From contig JAKASR010000007.1 of NCBI GenBank assembly GCA_021818955.1, positions 1 through 64,000 of the forward strand: DNA of 64,000 nucleotides, read 5' to 3'. Made by a program: the position numbers and the translations under genes. Every line of letters begins with the position of its first letter. Position 1 is the stretch's first letter. This document shows positions 33,475 through 42,626 of the stretch, one piece after another. This DNA is from Acidobacteriota bacterium (lineage in GTDB: Bacteria > Acidobacteriota > Terriglobia > Terriglobales > SCQP01). The notes under the pieces are model-generated. The model had not been told where the DNA came from and made no database searches. It worked only from the letters and a program-made list of their open reading frames with translations.

Positions 33475-35889
33475 TTACGCATGCGTGCCTTCCGAATTTA
33501 TCGTATGGAATTCGGCCAGGATTCGCGCCGCAATCGCATCCCAACTGGGATGGATTTCTGCCCGCTTTTGCGCAGCCTGCCCGTATCGCGCCAGCCGGAG
33601 CGGCTGAGTTCGCGCTTCCCGCAAAGCGCAGGCAAACGCCTCCGGATCGTTGGGCGGCACCACCCAGCCGGTTTCACTGGCTTCAACGATTTCCGGTAAT
33701 CCACCAGCTTGGGTGACGATCATCGGCTTCCCCCAACTCAGCGCCAGATGGGCCACCCCGCTTTGAGTTATGGCTTGATAGGGCAGGCAGACAAAATCGG
33801 CGCGTCGAAAGTACCAGCCCACTTCCTGAGCGGGAATGTAGCGCACATCCCAGGTCACCCACGTTTCGAGCCCTTCCGCCCGCGCCTGGGCTTGCCATTC
33901 GGCTAAAGGAGCATCCGCCAGCGCCCGGCCCGCGATCAGGATTGCGGGCCGCTCATGTTCGCCGAGCCGCGCCAGGGCGTTGAGCAGCAAAGGAATGCCT
34001 TTGTAGCGGGTCAGCGCGCCAAAGCAGAGCCCCAGCGGAACGCCTTGGGGGAGCCTAAGACGTTGATCGAGATGCGGGTCGGGTCCCTCGCAGGAGAGCA
34101 TCAAGCTGGCTGCGCCATGCGGAATGGCGACGATGCGCGGTGTCGCCAAACGGTTCGCCCTGGCTTGCATACAGTTTTCCAGCCGAGTGCTCAATTGCCC
34201 GCGCGCCCAATCGCCATGCACGAAAATGAGCTGGAATGCCCGGCACATGCCGTCGCGCCAGGGCTGATCTTTCAGCAGCCTCGATTTGCGGTTGCGCTCA
34301 ATCGCCTGCACGTTGTGCCAAATGACCGCCAGACCCTGCCCCGATCGCGCCAACAGGCGAAGCCCCCAGGCATCGCTGCGGTGTTCCAGGTCGCCGAGCA
34401 GCAACCAGTCGGGCCGCCATTGCCGTGCTTCGCTAACGATCTGCGCCCAAGCGGCGTAATAACGCGCGCCGTGTCCCAGCCGTCGCAGCATTTGCCGGTA
34501 CCGTCCGGCTGCCGGCGCCTGGCAGGGATTCCACGTGACCAGGCGGCTTCGCACCGTTAAGCCAGGCATGGGCGTTTCCGGCATCAGCTCCGGATTTTTG
34601 CCGGTCAGTAGACGCACCTGCGCTCCTTGCCGCGCCAGAGCTTGCGCCAATTGCAGGCTGTAATGGTAAAGACCGCCTGTGGAAAAAAATTCCGGCATCA
34701 GAATCTGCGGACTTCTTGCCATCGCGGTCGGCACCGGCTTGGTTTGAGGCGCCGGGTGGTCCAAGATGGCAGCATAGAGGGCGAACAGGCGGCGGCGCCA
34801 GTTTTCAAACTGGAAATTTTCGCGGTATCGGCGCTGTGCCGCCTCGCCTCCTTGGCGATGGGGAGGGGAATGCCGAGCCAGGCTTAAGATGGCCGCGCTC
34901 ATCGCTTCTGCGTTGCCGCAAGGAAAATATATGCCGGCTTCGCCCAGCACCTCGCGGTTCGCGGCCAAATCGGAGGCGGCAATCGGCAGGCCGGTGGCCA
35001 TGGCCTCAAGCAGCGCCGTCGGCTGTGCTTCTTCGCGGCTGGGAAATAGAAAACCATCGGCGGCGGCCAGCCAGCCGCTCACCTCTTGCGCGCCGGGCAG
35101 GTGAAGCCTTCCCGCGCTCGGCCAAAGGGCGGCCTGGCGTTGCAGTTGCTCGAAGCCTTGCCCATTGCCCACCCAGGCAAAATGCAACCGGGGCATTTGA
35201 CGCATCGCCAGGTGCGCGGCTTGCAGCCATTCCCGCCATCCTTTTTTTTCGCGCACCACGGCGATCGTCAACCAGAGCTGGTCATCGTCTTTCAGGCTCA
35301 GCTTCGAGCGCAGGTCTTCGCGGGCGCCGGCCGGACTTGCCGGAGCGCGAATGCCATGCGGCAGCCGGACAATTTGCTCGCGGCGCAGCCCTGCATTTTC
35401 CCAGGCGTGCTGCTGGGCTTCGCCCAGCGTGATCACGCGCCGGGTCAGATGGTTGAGCGCGAAAATTTCTCCGCGCTGCAGGCATGCGTTCCGCGCGCCT
35501 CGAGCTTCCTGCGGCAAAACGTGCAAGGTCGCAATCACCGGAATCCGCAGCAGTTGCCCCGCGGCCGTTCCCCATAAGGTGGCCGTCGTCAAGTGCGCAT
35601 GGATTAGATCCGGACGCAGCCGGCGTAATTGCCGCAGCAGGCGCGTGAATCCCGCCGCATCGACCCGCCGGCGCGCTGCCATGCTGGTCGCAAGCTGGGC
35701 TTGCGGATTCCCCGCGTGCCGCTTGGCGGCGCTCTCCGGAAGATCTTGAATGGTCAGCAGCCGCAGTTCCCAGCCTTCGGGTGCGCCCTGGGCTGCGAGC
35801 ATCTGTGCGATGCGCTCGGCGCCGCCCAAACGCAATCCATCCAGCAGCCAGACGACCCGCCTTGGATTTCCGCGCGGCGAGTTTTCCAT
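33475..35889 (-). CDS. Tandem fusion of two family-4 glycosyltransferases
   Basis: The 804-residue protein contains two full GT-B modules. Module 1 (about 1-380) begins VVWLLDGLRLGGAERIAQML and has LFPSREEAQPTALLEAMATG as its EX7E-type donor block. Module 2 (about 395-800) begins ILMPEFFSTGGLYHYSLQLA and has CFGALTRYKGIPLLLNALAR, CLPYQAITQSGVAHLALSWG and VTQAGGLPEIVEASETGWVV. Each half alone is of ordinary GT4 length, so this is a gene fusion catalysing two consecutive sugar additions. The start lies 1 bp after the stop of the polymerase gene, so it is tightly coupled. Substrates are unknown. Confidence 0.88.
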   Translation of the reverse strand: MENSPRGNPRRVVWLLDGLRLGGAERIAQMLAAQGAPEGWELRLLTIQDLPESAAKRHAGNPQAQLATSMAARRRVDAAGFTRLLRQLRRLRPDLIHAHLTTATLWGTAAGQLLRIPVIATLHVLPQEARGARNACLQRGEIFALNHLTRRVITLGEAQQHAWENAGLRREQIVRLPHGIRAPASPAGAREDLRSKLSLKDDDQLWLTIAVVREKKGWREWLQAAHLAMRQMPRLHFAWVGNGQGFEQLQRQAALWPSAGRLHLPGAQEVSGWLAAADGFLFPSREEAQPTALLEAMATGLPIAASDLAANREVLGEAGIYFPCGNAEAMSAAILSLARHSPPHRQGGEAAQRRYRENFQFENWRRRLFALYAAILDHPAPQTKPVPTAMARSPQILMPEFFSTGGLYHYSLQLAQALARQGAQVRLLTGKNPELMPETPMPGLTVRSRLVTWNPCQAPAAGRYRQMLRRLGHGARYYAAWAQIVSEARQWRPDWLLLGDLEHRSDAWGLRLLARSGQGLAVIWHNVQAIERNRKSRLLKDQPWRDGMCRAFQLIFVHGDWARGQLSTRLENCMQARANRLATPRIVAIPHGAASLMLSCEGPDPHLDQRLRLPQGVPLGLCFGALTRYKGIPLLLNALARLGEHERPAILIAGRALADAPLAEWQAQARAEGLETWVTWDVRYIPAQEVGWYFRRADFVCLPYQAITQSGVAHLALSWGKPMIVTQAGGLPEIVEASETGWVVPPNDPEAFACALREARTQPLRLARYGQAAQKRAEIHPSWDAIAARILAEFHTINSEGTHA

Positions 35890-35890
35890 T

Positions 35891-37408
35891 TTAGGCGGGC
35901 TGGGCCTGCGCCACTGCGGGAAGGGTGGCGGGCGCGGCCGAGACTGGGTTTACGCTTTGCTCGGCGATCAGTTGTCCGGCTAAAGCGGCCAAGGTCAGCA
36001 AGGCGAAGAAATGCCGGAAGTAGGCGTCATGCAAAAACAGGCTGAGAAATAAATAGGTGGCGATGGAGGCGCTCATGCCCCACAACAGCGCGGCAAAATG
36101 AAGCGCCTGCAATGCCTGCAGCCGTTGCAGGCCGGAGCGCAAATTCCCGAACAAACGCGCCAGAAAATAAATGAAGGCCGCCAGCCCCGCCAGCCCGGTT
36201 TCAGCCAGGATTTCCATGAACAGGTTGTGCACCTCGTGGCGATGGCGCTGGCTAAGCAAGCCGGCGCGGGCTTCGTAACGATGGAATTCCAGGTAATAAT
36301 TTCCCGGTCCCACCCCCAGCAGCGGATGCCGCAGCAACATGGCCCAGCCAATCACGATTTCATTGCGGCGCGCGGCCAGCGAGGGGTCTTGCAGGCCATT
36401 CAGCGTCGCCACGCCGGTCACCTGTTGCAGCGAGATCATGCGCTGCCAATACCGCGCCGGCGCAATCAAAAGCAACAGCAGCGCGCCCGTGACCGCAATC
36501 CCCCAGGCGGCCGGATGTTTGCGGAAATGCCATAAAAAGATCAGGCCGACAAAAAAGATTCCGAGAAAGCTGGCGCGCGAATACGTCAGCATGACCGCGC
36601 CGCTAATGATCCCGAAGCAACTCCAGGCCAGAAGCTTGAGCTTCCAGCGGTGGCTGGCGAAGCCCTCGGCGATCGCCAGAGGGAGCAGCGCCGAGAGCGC
36701 CATGGCAAAAAAATTCGGATCGCCCAGCGAACCGCTGGCGCGATAGCCCATCTGCGCGCCATAAAGGCCGGCCAGCTTTTGCGGCGCCAGGCCCCAAAAA
36801 CTGAAATGGCTGCCGCTCAAGCGTTGAAACAGCACGGGCACGGACATGAGCGCGCCCGCGGCCAACAGCGCCCAGATGCCGCGTTGCCAATCGCGCGGCC
36901 GGGAAAGCAAATTGATGATCAGATAAAAAAACGCTATGTCTTTCAGCAAGCCGAACAGGCTGGCGGCGGCCGCCATCGGATAGGCGGCGAATAGGGTCGA
37001 GAGCGCCTGCACTCCCAGCAAAGCCAGCAGCGGACGCCATAGCGGCCAGCGCATCGGACGTGCGCGGTGCAACAGCCAGCGTTGCAGCAGCCAGGCCAGC
37101 CAACTCCAGATCAACAGCGCCCGCAGGGTCCAGGCAAAGTGCAATCGGTCGTGAATGATATTCGAGGCATTCCAATACACCACCAGCAGGCAAATCCAGC
37201 CGCCCCACTCCGGCGTGTGCAGTATCAGCAACAGCGCCGCCGCAATGCCCGCCACCGCGCCCGCCATGGCCCACGGATGCGCCGGCATCTTCACTGCGGC
37301 ATAAAGCAGCGCCAGCCCGCACCCCGCCGCCGCCAGCGCCCATAAAACGCCGCTCCACCAGCCATCCCAACTCCCGCCGCGTGCGGTGACCGTCCAGGCG
37401 TTGCTCAT
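35891..37408 (-). CDS. O-antigen ligase/polymerase-like membrane protein (Wzy/WaaL family)
   Basis: From ATG 37408, which overlaps the sugar-transferase stop (ATGA), the protein has 505 residues and about a dozen membrane helices. The family hallmark is the large outside loop followed by GWAMLLRHPLLGVGPGNYYLEFHRYE and RHRHEVHNLFMEILAETGLAG, a PF04932 O-antigen polymerase/ligase pattern with the conserved histidine and arginine. In this operon, with Wzx, Wza and Wzc homologues, it is best read as the polymerase that joins repeat units. The longer open frame to 37597 overlaps the upstream gene and is not supported. Confidence 0.85.
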   Translation of the reverse strand: MSNAWTVTARGGSWDGWWSGVLWALAAAGCGLALLYAAVKMPAHPWAMAGAVAGIAAALLLILHTPEWGGWICLLVVYWNASNIIHDRLHFAWTLRALLIWSWLAWLLQRWLLHRARPMRWPLWRPLLALLGVQALSTLFAAYPMAAAASLFGLLKDIAFFYLIINLLSRPRDWQRGIWALLAAGALMSVPVLFQRLSGSHFSFWGLAPQKLAGLYGAQMGYRASGSLGDPNFFAMALSALLPLAIAEGFASHRWKLKLLAWSCFGIISGAVMLTYSRASFLGIFFVGLIFLWHFRKHPAAWGIAVTGALLLLLIAPARYWQRMISLQQVTGVATLNGLQDPSLAARRNEIVIGWAMLLRHPLLGVGPGNYYLEFHRYEARAGLLSQRHRHEVHNLFMEILAETGLAGLAAFIYFLARLFGNLRSGLQRLQALQALHFAALLWGMSASIATYLFLSLFLHDAYFRHFFALLTLAALAGQLIAEQSVNPVSAAPATLPAVAQAQPA

Positions 37409-38538
37409 TTTCCTCCTTTGCCGGTGAAGACCACGATCAGCGTCAGCAGCAGGATTTTCAGGTCCAGGCTGAGCCGCCAGGCGCGGATATAGGCCAGATC
37501 CTGCCGCAGCCGTTGATCGAAACTGCAACTGCCGCGCCCCAGCACCTGCCACAATCCCGTCATTCCCGGCGGTACGGTCAGCCGTTCGGTATGCCACAGC
37601 CGCCAGGTTTCATAGCTGAAATTGGTGGGGCGCGGCCCGACCAGCGACATCTCGCCTTGCCAGACGTTCCATAACTGCGGCAGCTCGTCCAAGCTGGTGC
37701 GGCGCAGCCAGCGCCCTACGCGGGTGACCCGCGGATCGTGCTCGATTTTAAAATCGGGCCAGGGCAGGCGGCTGAGCGGTCGCAGTTGTTCTTCCATCAC
37801 TTCCGCATCCACCACCATGGTGCGCAGTTTCCAGAAGCGGAATCGGCGGCCGTCCCGCCCCGTTCGCCATTGCGCGAATATCGCCGGCCCGGGTGAATCC
37901 AGCCGTATGGCGGCCATGCAAATCAGGCAGATCAGTCCCGCCGGCAGCGCGCCCAGTAGCACTAAACTCAGGTCGAGCGCGCGCTTCATGCGCGCCTGCG
38001 TCCGGCTCAGCCCGTTTCGCCAGTTGCCGCGCGCCGCTTGTCGCATGCGGATTCTACCGGGCTCAATCCATCGCCAAACGCCGTGGTATTCATCCCCTGC
38101 CTCGGGCGTCTTTCCCGGAGCCTGCCGGTCCGCGGGATGCGCCGCAGTAACCGATTGCTCCCATGAGGCTGCCGCCGTGGCCTCTGCGGATAAACCCTCC
38201 GGCGCGCGCCGAAGTTCGCTCGCCCGGGGAACGTGCCCGTTCTCATGGCCTTCCCGCCCAGCTTCAAGCATCAACGCGGAGGATAGGCGCAACCGTTCCG
38301 GCATAGCCTTCGCGCCATCAGCCTTCATCCCTCCCGGTGGCCATTGAATGCGTGGCCGGTGGCGGCGCGCCGGTTGCGGCGCCGCCGGCCACGCCAGCAT
38401 GCCCGGCGTTGGAGGAGCCAAACCGGGCGCTTCGCCGGCATCCGGCATCAATGCGGTCTCCGGCAGGGGCAGGGTGGAGCGCAGGCTGGACGGCTTGCCG
38501 GCCAGGCGCGATCCGCCTGGGGCTAGGTCTTCGCTCAT
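37405..38538 (-). CDS. Polyprenyl-phosphate sugar-1-phosphate transferase (initiating glycosyltransferase)
   Basis: From ATG 38538 (ATGA overlap with the preceding stop) the product has 377 residues. The first ~175 are low-complexity and proline/alanine-rich with no recognisable domain. The C-terminal ~200 are a bacterial sugar transferase (PF02397): KRALDLSLVLLGALPAGLIC membrane helix, FRFWKLRTMVVDAE, RVGRWLRRTSLDELPQLWNV, GEMSLVGPRPTNFSYE and PGMTGLWQVLGRGS. It transfers a sugar phosphate to undecaprenyl phosphate and starts the repeat unit. The multi-helix N-terminus of WbaP-type enzymes is missing, so this is the short (PglC-like) membrane topology with an unusual soluble N-terminal extension. 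Confidence 0.9.
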   Translation of the reverse strand: MSEDLAPGGSRLAGKPSSLRSTLPLPETALMPDAGEAPGLAPPTPGMLAWPAAPQPARRHRPRIQWPPGGMKADGAKAMPERLRLSSALMLEAGREGHENGHVPRASELRRAPEGLSAEATAAASWEQSVTAAHPADRQAPGKTPEAGDEYHGVWRWIEPGRIRMRQAARGNWRNGLSRTQARMKRALDLSLVLLGALPAGLICLICMAAIRLDSPGPAIFAQWRTGRDGRRFRFWKLRTMVVDAEVMEEQLRPLSRLPWPDFKIEHDPRVTRVGRWLRRTSLDELPQLWNVWQGEMSLVGPRPTNFSYETWRLWHTERLTVPPGMTGLWQVLGRGSCSFDQRLRQDLAYIRAWRLSLDLKILLLTLIVVFTGKGGK

Positions 38539-38948
38539 GCCGCCGTCTCCATTAGCGCCGTCAGCGTCAATCCGTGCTCGGGAAAGCGTGCCGGCTTGAT
38601 CTCCACTTCCAGCTCCAGCATCGCGGCCTGCCGGCGCAAGCGCGTGCTGATCCCGCTCTCCTCCAGGCAATCTTCCAGCAGCAGGTATATCCGCTCGTTT
38701 TCCCACCACAGCAAATCGGTCAGCCGGCAGTTGGCGGCGAGAATATGGAAATAGTCGCGCCAGCATGCGCCTAGCCTCTCCGGTGGCCGGCCGGCGGCCG
38801 GCATGATTTGCAACAACAGCAGCGGCGCTTCTTCCCGCCGGGCCCGTTGCAACATGCGTAACAATCCGGTTTCCACCTGCCGCCGGTGCTTGTAATACGC
38901 CGGCAGCAGATCGCGAATCGGCATCGGACGCGCCTTCTCAGGCCGCAT
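38535..38948 (-). CDS. Small degenerate GGDEF-like protein in the EPS operon
   Basis: The 137-residue protein follows the fold pattern of a GGDEF domain (RMLQRARREEAPLLLLQIMP, then CRLTDLLWWENERIYLLLED, then SGISTRLRRQAA), but the catalytic GGDEF signature is replaced by WENER and the substrate residues are gone. It would therefore not make c-di-GMP; a structural or regulatory role in exopolysaccharide assembly is more likely. The start overlaps the Wzc-like stop by 11 bp, and an in-frame ATG at 38924 is an alternative. Its stop overlaps the sugar-transferase start (ATGA). The fold assignment is by eye from pattern and is moderate in strength. Confidence 0.55.
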   Translation of the reverse strand: MRPEKARPMPIRDLLPAYYKHRRQVETGLLRMLQRARREEAPLLLLQIMPAAGRPPERLGACWRDYFHILAANCRLTDLLWWENERIYLLLEDCLEESGISTRLRRQAAMLELEVEIKPARFPEHGLTLTALMETAA

Positions 38949-41130
38949 GACCGGCGTCTCCGGGCCGCAGATAGTAATGTTGATGGCGGCGGTAGTAGCG
39001 GAATTCGGGCGCGCTCAAATCGGCGGCGTTCAGGACTGTGCCCAACAGGGGGGCGCGCGCGCGTTGCAGTTCCAGCCCCAACAGGCGGGCCTCGCTCATG
39101 GTGGTCGAGCCCCAGCGTAAGACCAGCACCACTCCATCCACCACCTGCGAGAGCAACAGCGCGTCGGCGGTGAGGTTGCCGGGCGGAGAATCCAGCAGCA
39201 CGAAATCGTACTCGGCGCGCCATTGTCGTAACAGTTCCGGCAGGCGCCGCGGCTGCAACTGCGCTTCCCCCGCGTTGCGGGTTTCGCAGGCGAGCAGGTC
39301 AAGTTGCGCGGCCAGCGGCAGCGGCTCGATCGCCTCGCCCGCCTGCGCGGCCAGCAACCCGCGTGGGTTCTCCACTTCAAAATACCGATGGCAGCCCGGC
39401 CGCCGCACATCGCCATCCACCAGCAGCGTTTTCCATCCTTGCCGCGCCAGCGTCATCCCCAGCTGGCAGACGGTGGTGGTTTTGCCTTCGCCCGGGCCGG
39501 CGCTGGTGAATAACAACGCGGCCGGCGGCCGGCGGCGCATGGTCAAGTTCGCCGCCAGCCGGGCATAATGATCGGACAGCGCAACCTGCCCGGGCAACGC
39601 CCGCGCGGTCGGGTTCAGGCCCGGGCCTTCCTCCCGCGCCGCGCTGCATTGCCGGTTGAGTACGGGAATAATGCCCAGCGGCAGCAACTGGGGATGCCCG
39701 GCATGGACGTCTTCCGATTGCAAAATCCGGTCTTCCCAGCGCGCCCGCATGCCTATCCCCATGCCGGCGGCCAGCAGGCCCAACGCTAAGCCCAGCCCCG
39801 TATCTATCGGCAGCTTGGGATATTGCGGCGCCAGCGGCGGCTGCGCCTGATCCAGCGGGCGAATGTTGCTGGTGGGCAGGGAAGAGAGCAGCCCCGCCTC
39901 GCGCAACTTCGCCATCAGGTCGTGGTACAGCAGCGCGCCGCTTTTGGCGCGATCGTTCAAGATCTGGTATTGCATCTCGGTCGCGCTTTCGCCCGCCGCC
40001 TGATGCTGCAACTGCGCCACTAACGCGCCCAGCGCCGTTTCGCTGCGCCGGGCCGCATCCACGCGCGCCTGTAAGCCGCGCGTGGTTTGCCCGCGCAAGG
40101 CCGCTAACTGCGCCCGCGCCCGCCGCAAACGCGCGCGCGCCTGCCGCACCACCGCAAACCCGGGCTGATAGACGGCTTCGGCCTTGTTCAACGCCGCCTG
40201 GTCGGCTGCCACCGCGGTCTCGGCCGCATCCAGCGCCGCTGGACGCAGCCGCGCTGGCAATGTCCCCAGCCCGCCGCCATAGGTGCGCAGAATCGCTTCG
40301 CGCGTAATTCGTTCGGCGCGCGCGGCGGTCAATTGGCGGTCGGCATTATCCAACTGTTGCAATAAAACGTTCTGCTGCCCGCCCGGCACCACCAGCGGCG
40401 TATAGGCATGCCGCAATTGGAAATTCACCACCGCATTTTGCGCCGCCGCAACTTGTTGGCGGACGCCGCGCAACTGCTGGCGCAGCCAGCGCGAAGCCTG
40501 CGCGCCGGCCAGGTAGCGCGCCTCCAGCGCATAGGCGATAAATTCCTGGATGGTGGTGTTCACCACCTGCGCCGCCAGCCGCGGATCGTGCGCGCCATAA
40601 CTGACTTCCACCGTGCGGCTCATGCGGTCCGGCGAAGCTTTCAGCCGCGTGCGGAAGAGGTCCACCGCGATCTGATCGCGCTGCCCGGCGCTCAAGTTTT
40701 TTCCCTGCGCCGCCAGCGTCTTCCGAATCGCCGGCTGCTTCTGCTCCAAATCCAGCTTCGCAATTACCCGCCGCGCCACCGCGCGGCTGGTCAACTCCAG
40801 AATGTTGGTCTGGATGAGCCGGTCGGTGTCGCTGCTGTACCAGCGCGTGACCGGTTCGATCCGCGCCCAGCGCTGGCTGGGGCGGCCAATAATGATGCTG
40901 CCGGTGGAGACATAATATGGGTGAATGACCCAGGTCAACCCCGCCCCTAGCCCGGTGAACAGCGCGATCAACCCCAGGCCCATCCAGCGATAGCGGTAGA
41001 GAATGTCGAACATTCGCCGCGACCGGTTCGACGGCTCCGGCGCCGGCGCTGCTTCCAGTTCCAGCAAGGCTGAGGGCTGCCCGCGGGGCGCGATATTTTT
41101 ATCCCCCTCAAGTTCAGGTTGGTTCGACAT
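38938..41130 (-). CDS. Chain-length determinant / tyrosine autokinase (Wzc-like BY-kinase)
   Basis: From ATG 41130, preceded by AAGGAGCGA, the protein has about 730 residues. It has an N-terminal Wzz domain with a first membrane helix (YRWMGLGLIALFTGLGAGLT), a long coiled-coil periplasmic part, a second helix (LGLALGLLAAGMGIGM) and a cytoplasmic kinase with Walker A SAGPGEGKTTTVCQLG, Walker A' TLLVDGDVRRPG and Walker B DFVLLDSPPG. The C-terminus carries a tyrosine cluster (FRYYRRHQHYYLRP) typical of autophosphorylation sites. With the Wza-like protein it controls polymer length and export. The further-upstream GTG at 41154 lies at the ribosome binding site and is rejected. Confidence 0.9.
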   Translation of the reverse strand: MSNQPELEGDKNIAPRGQPSALLELEAAPAPEPSNRSRRMFDILYRYRWMGLGLIALFTGLGAGLTWVIHPYYVSTGSIIIGRPSQRWARIEPVTRWYSSDTDRLIQTNILELTSRAVARRVIAKLDLEQKQPAIRKTLAAQGKNLSAGQRDQIAVDLFRTRLKASPDRMSRTVEVSYGAHDPRLAAQVVNTTIQEFIAYALEARYLAGAQASRWLRQQLRGVRQQVAAAQNAVVNFQLRHAYTPLVVPGGQQNVLLQQLDNADRQLTAARAERITREAILRTYGGGLGTLPARLRPAALDAAETAVAADQAALNKAEAVYQPGFAVVRQARARLRRARAQLAALRGQTTRGLQARVDAARRSETALGALVAQLQHQAAGESATEMQYQILNDRAKSGALLYHDLMAKLREAGLLSSLPTSNIRPLDQAQPPLAPQYPKLPIDTGLGLALGLLAAGMGIGMRARWEDRILQSEDVHAGHPQLLPLGIIPVLNRQCSAAREEGPGLNPTARALPGQVALSDHYARLAANLTMRRRPPAALLFTSAGPGEGKTTTVCQLGMTLARQGWKTLLVDGDVRRPGCHRYFEVENPRGLLAAQAGEAIEPLPLAAQLDLLACETRNAGEAQLQPRRLPELLRQWRAEYDFVLLDSPPGNLTADALLLSQVVDGVVLVLRWGSTTMSEARLLGLELQRARAPLLGTVLNAADLSAPEFRYYRRHQHYYLRPGDAGHAA

Positions 41131-41233
41131 TAGACTGCTTCGCTCCTTTTTCACTGTGGGCGGCGCTTTCCCGCAAGCTGCCGCGCCCGGAATGCTGCTT
41201 TCGCCCTGGCGGTGGCTGCCATCCTCCGGCTGC

Positions 41234-42241
41234 TTAATACATGTGCACCGCTTTCAGAGTTTTGTAATCCACCCACCAACGGCCCGCGCCGCCGAAAAAG
41301 TCTAAAACCGCCAGCCCTGCCTGGCGCAGTCGCGAGGAGGGAACCACGACGATGTCGTCCGGCTTTAATTTCACGTCCAGAGCCCGATTGGCGCGAATCG
41401 AGCCGCCGTTCACCACGATTTGCCGCCGCGTCGTCTGTCCTGGATTCAACCGCAGAATGCGCACGTTGCCGCTCGCGGCCTCGGGCGAGTAGCCGCCCGC
41501 CTCGCTGATGGCCTCATTCAGGGTCATGCCCGCGCGCAGCGGCAAAGCTCCCACTTCCCGTACCGCGCCGGTAATGAAAATCCGGTGAATGCGCGGCACT
41601 TCAATGACATCGCCCGGCTGCAGCCGGCGGTTCAGCCCCGGTTGCTCGCCGATGCGGTTCAGGTCGATGGTTTCCATCACGGTATTGAGGTGAAACGTGG
41701 TCTGGCCGCCCGCCGTCTTGCCGCGCCAGGCTGGCGGCGTGTGCAGCAGGTAAACATGCGAGTCGCCCAGTTGCGGCTCAATTCCGCCGGCCATGGCAAT
41801 GGCCTGCAGCAGCGTGACCCGGCCGCTGTAGGCGTACACGCCCGGACGCGGGACCTCGCCTAATACCGATATCCGCCGGCTATTGACCTCCACCAGCCCG
41901 ACGCTGACCAGTGGATGCCGCAGCACGCGGATATAGCGCCGTTCCAGCCGCGATTGAATCTGCTCCACCGTCTCGCCCGCCACCTGCATGGGCGCCATAA
42001 ACGGCAGTTGGATCTTGCCGTCCGGGGCGACTCGCGTCTCCCCGCTCAACTGCGGCTGGTCGAAGATGCGCACATCCAGCAGGTCGCCCGGTCCCACCGG
42101 ATCGTTGCCGCCGCCGCCATAAATCTGGATTACGCCGGAATGCGATGCCGCCGGCGAAGCCGGCGCCGCCGGAGCCCACTGTCCCGCTGCCGCGGCGCAT
42201 AATACCGCGCACATACTCATGAGTAAGATTGAATTACGCAT
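41234..42241 (-). CDS. Polysaccharide export outer-membrane protein (Wza-like, SLBB domains)
   Basis: The 335-residue protein has an N-terminal export signal (ILLMSMCAVLCAAAAGQ, no lipobox cysteine at the expected place). A Poly_export domain follows (GPGDLLDVRIFDQPQLSGET, RVAPDGKIQLPFMAPMQVAG, EQIQSRLERRYI), then two SLBB segments (VEVNSRRISVLGEVPRPGVY, VPRIHRIFITGAVREVGALP). It forms the export channel or periplasmic collar for the polymer. It is the first gene of the operon that ends with the deacetylase at 26385. Lack of a clear lipobox suggests a soluble signal peptide or a non-canonical anchor, differing from E. coli Wza. Confidence 0.88.
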   Translation of the reverse strand: MRNSILLMSMCAVLCAAAAGQWAPAAPASPAASHSGVIQIYGGGGNDPVGPGDLLDVRIFDQPQLSGETRVAPDGKIQLPFMAPMQVAGETVEQIQSRLERRYIRVLRHPLVSVGLVEVNSRRISVLGEVPRPGVYAYSGRVTLLQAIAMAGGIEPQLGDSHVYLLHTPPAWRGKTAGGQTTFHLNTVMETIDLNRIGEQPGLNRRLQPGDVIEVPRIHRIFITGAVREVGALPLRAGMTLNEAISEAGGYSPEAASGNVRILRLNPGQTTRRQIVVNGGSIRANRALDVKLKPDDIVVVPSSRLRQAGLAVLDFFGGAGRWWVDYKTLKAVHMY

Positions 42242-42626
42242 TGGAAACGTTCGTTCCTCGTTTCCCGTTTTTGATGCACACCGCCGCGCACAGGGTGATT
42301 AATGTCGGGGTCCAAATAAACCCCGTCAATCTTGCTATATGTCTAACCGCCTCGCTGCTTTTAGCTAATTTGTACTTTGGTTATATTTCAAATAATTTGT
42401 GGGGTGAGCTGTAAGTAGTAGCCGCATCTATCTGCCCTCGCTGCCTATGACCGCTGGCGTGAGACTTTAGTAGATAAGGTCGCGCGAATCAAGCTGTTCT
42501 GCTCGGCTCTTCATCCCTCCGCCTTATGGCGGTGCGGTTCAACTTGGTTAGCATTCAGGCGGAGAAGTCCGTTGAAAATGGCGAGGCGTCGGATACGGAA
42601 CTGCGGCGGGAAAATATCGCCGCCGA
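42242..42626. other. Leader/promoter region of the EPS operon, no gene
   Basis: This 385-bp stretch lies upstream of the minus-strand EPS operon. It has an AT-rich part at about 42340-42410 that should contain the promoter, but no consensus -35/-10 pair is convincing. A short G-run/C-run inverted repeat (GGGGTCC...ACCCC) is seen at about 42307-42327. Open frames here are short and lack ribosome binding sites. Repeat copy D begins at its right end. Confidence 0.4.
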
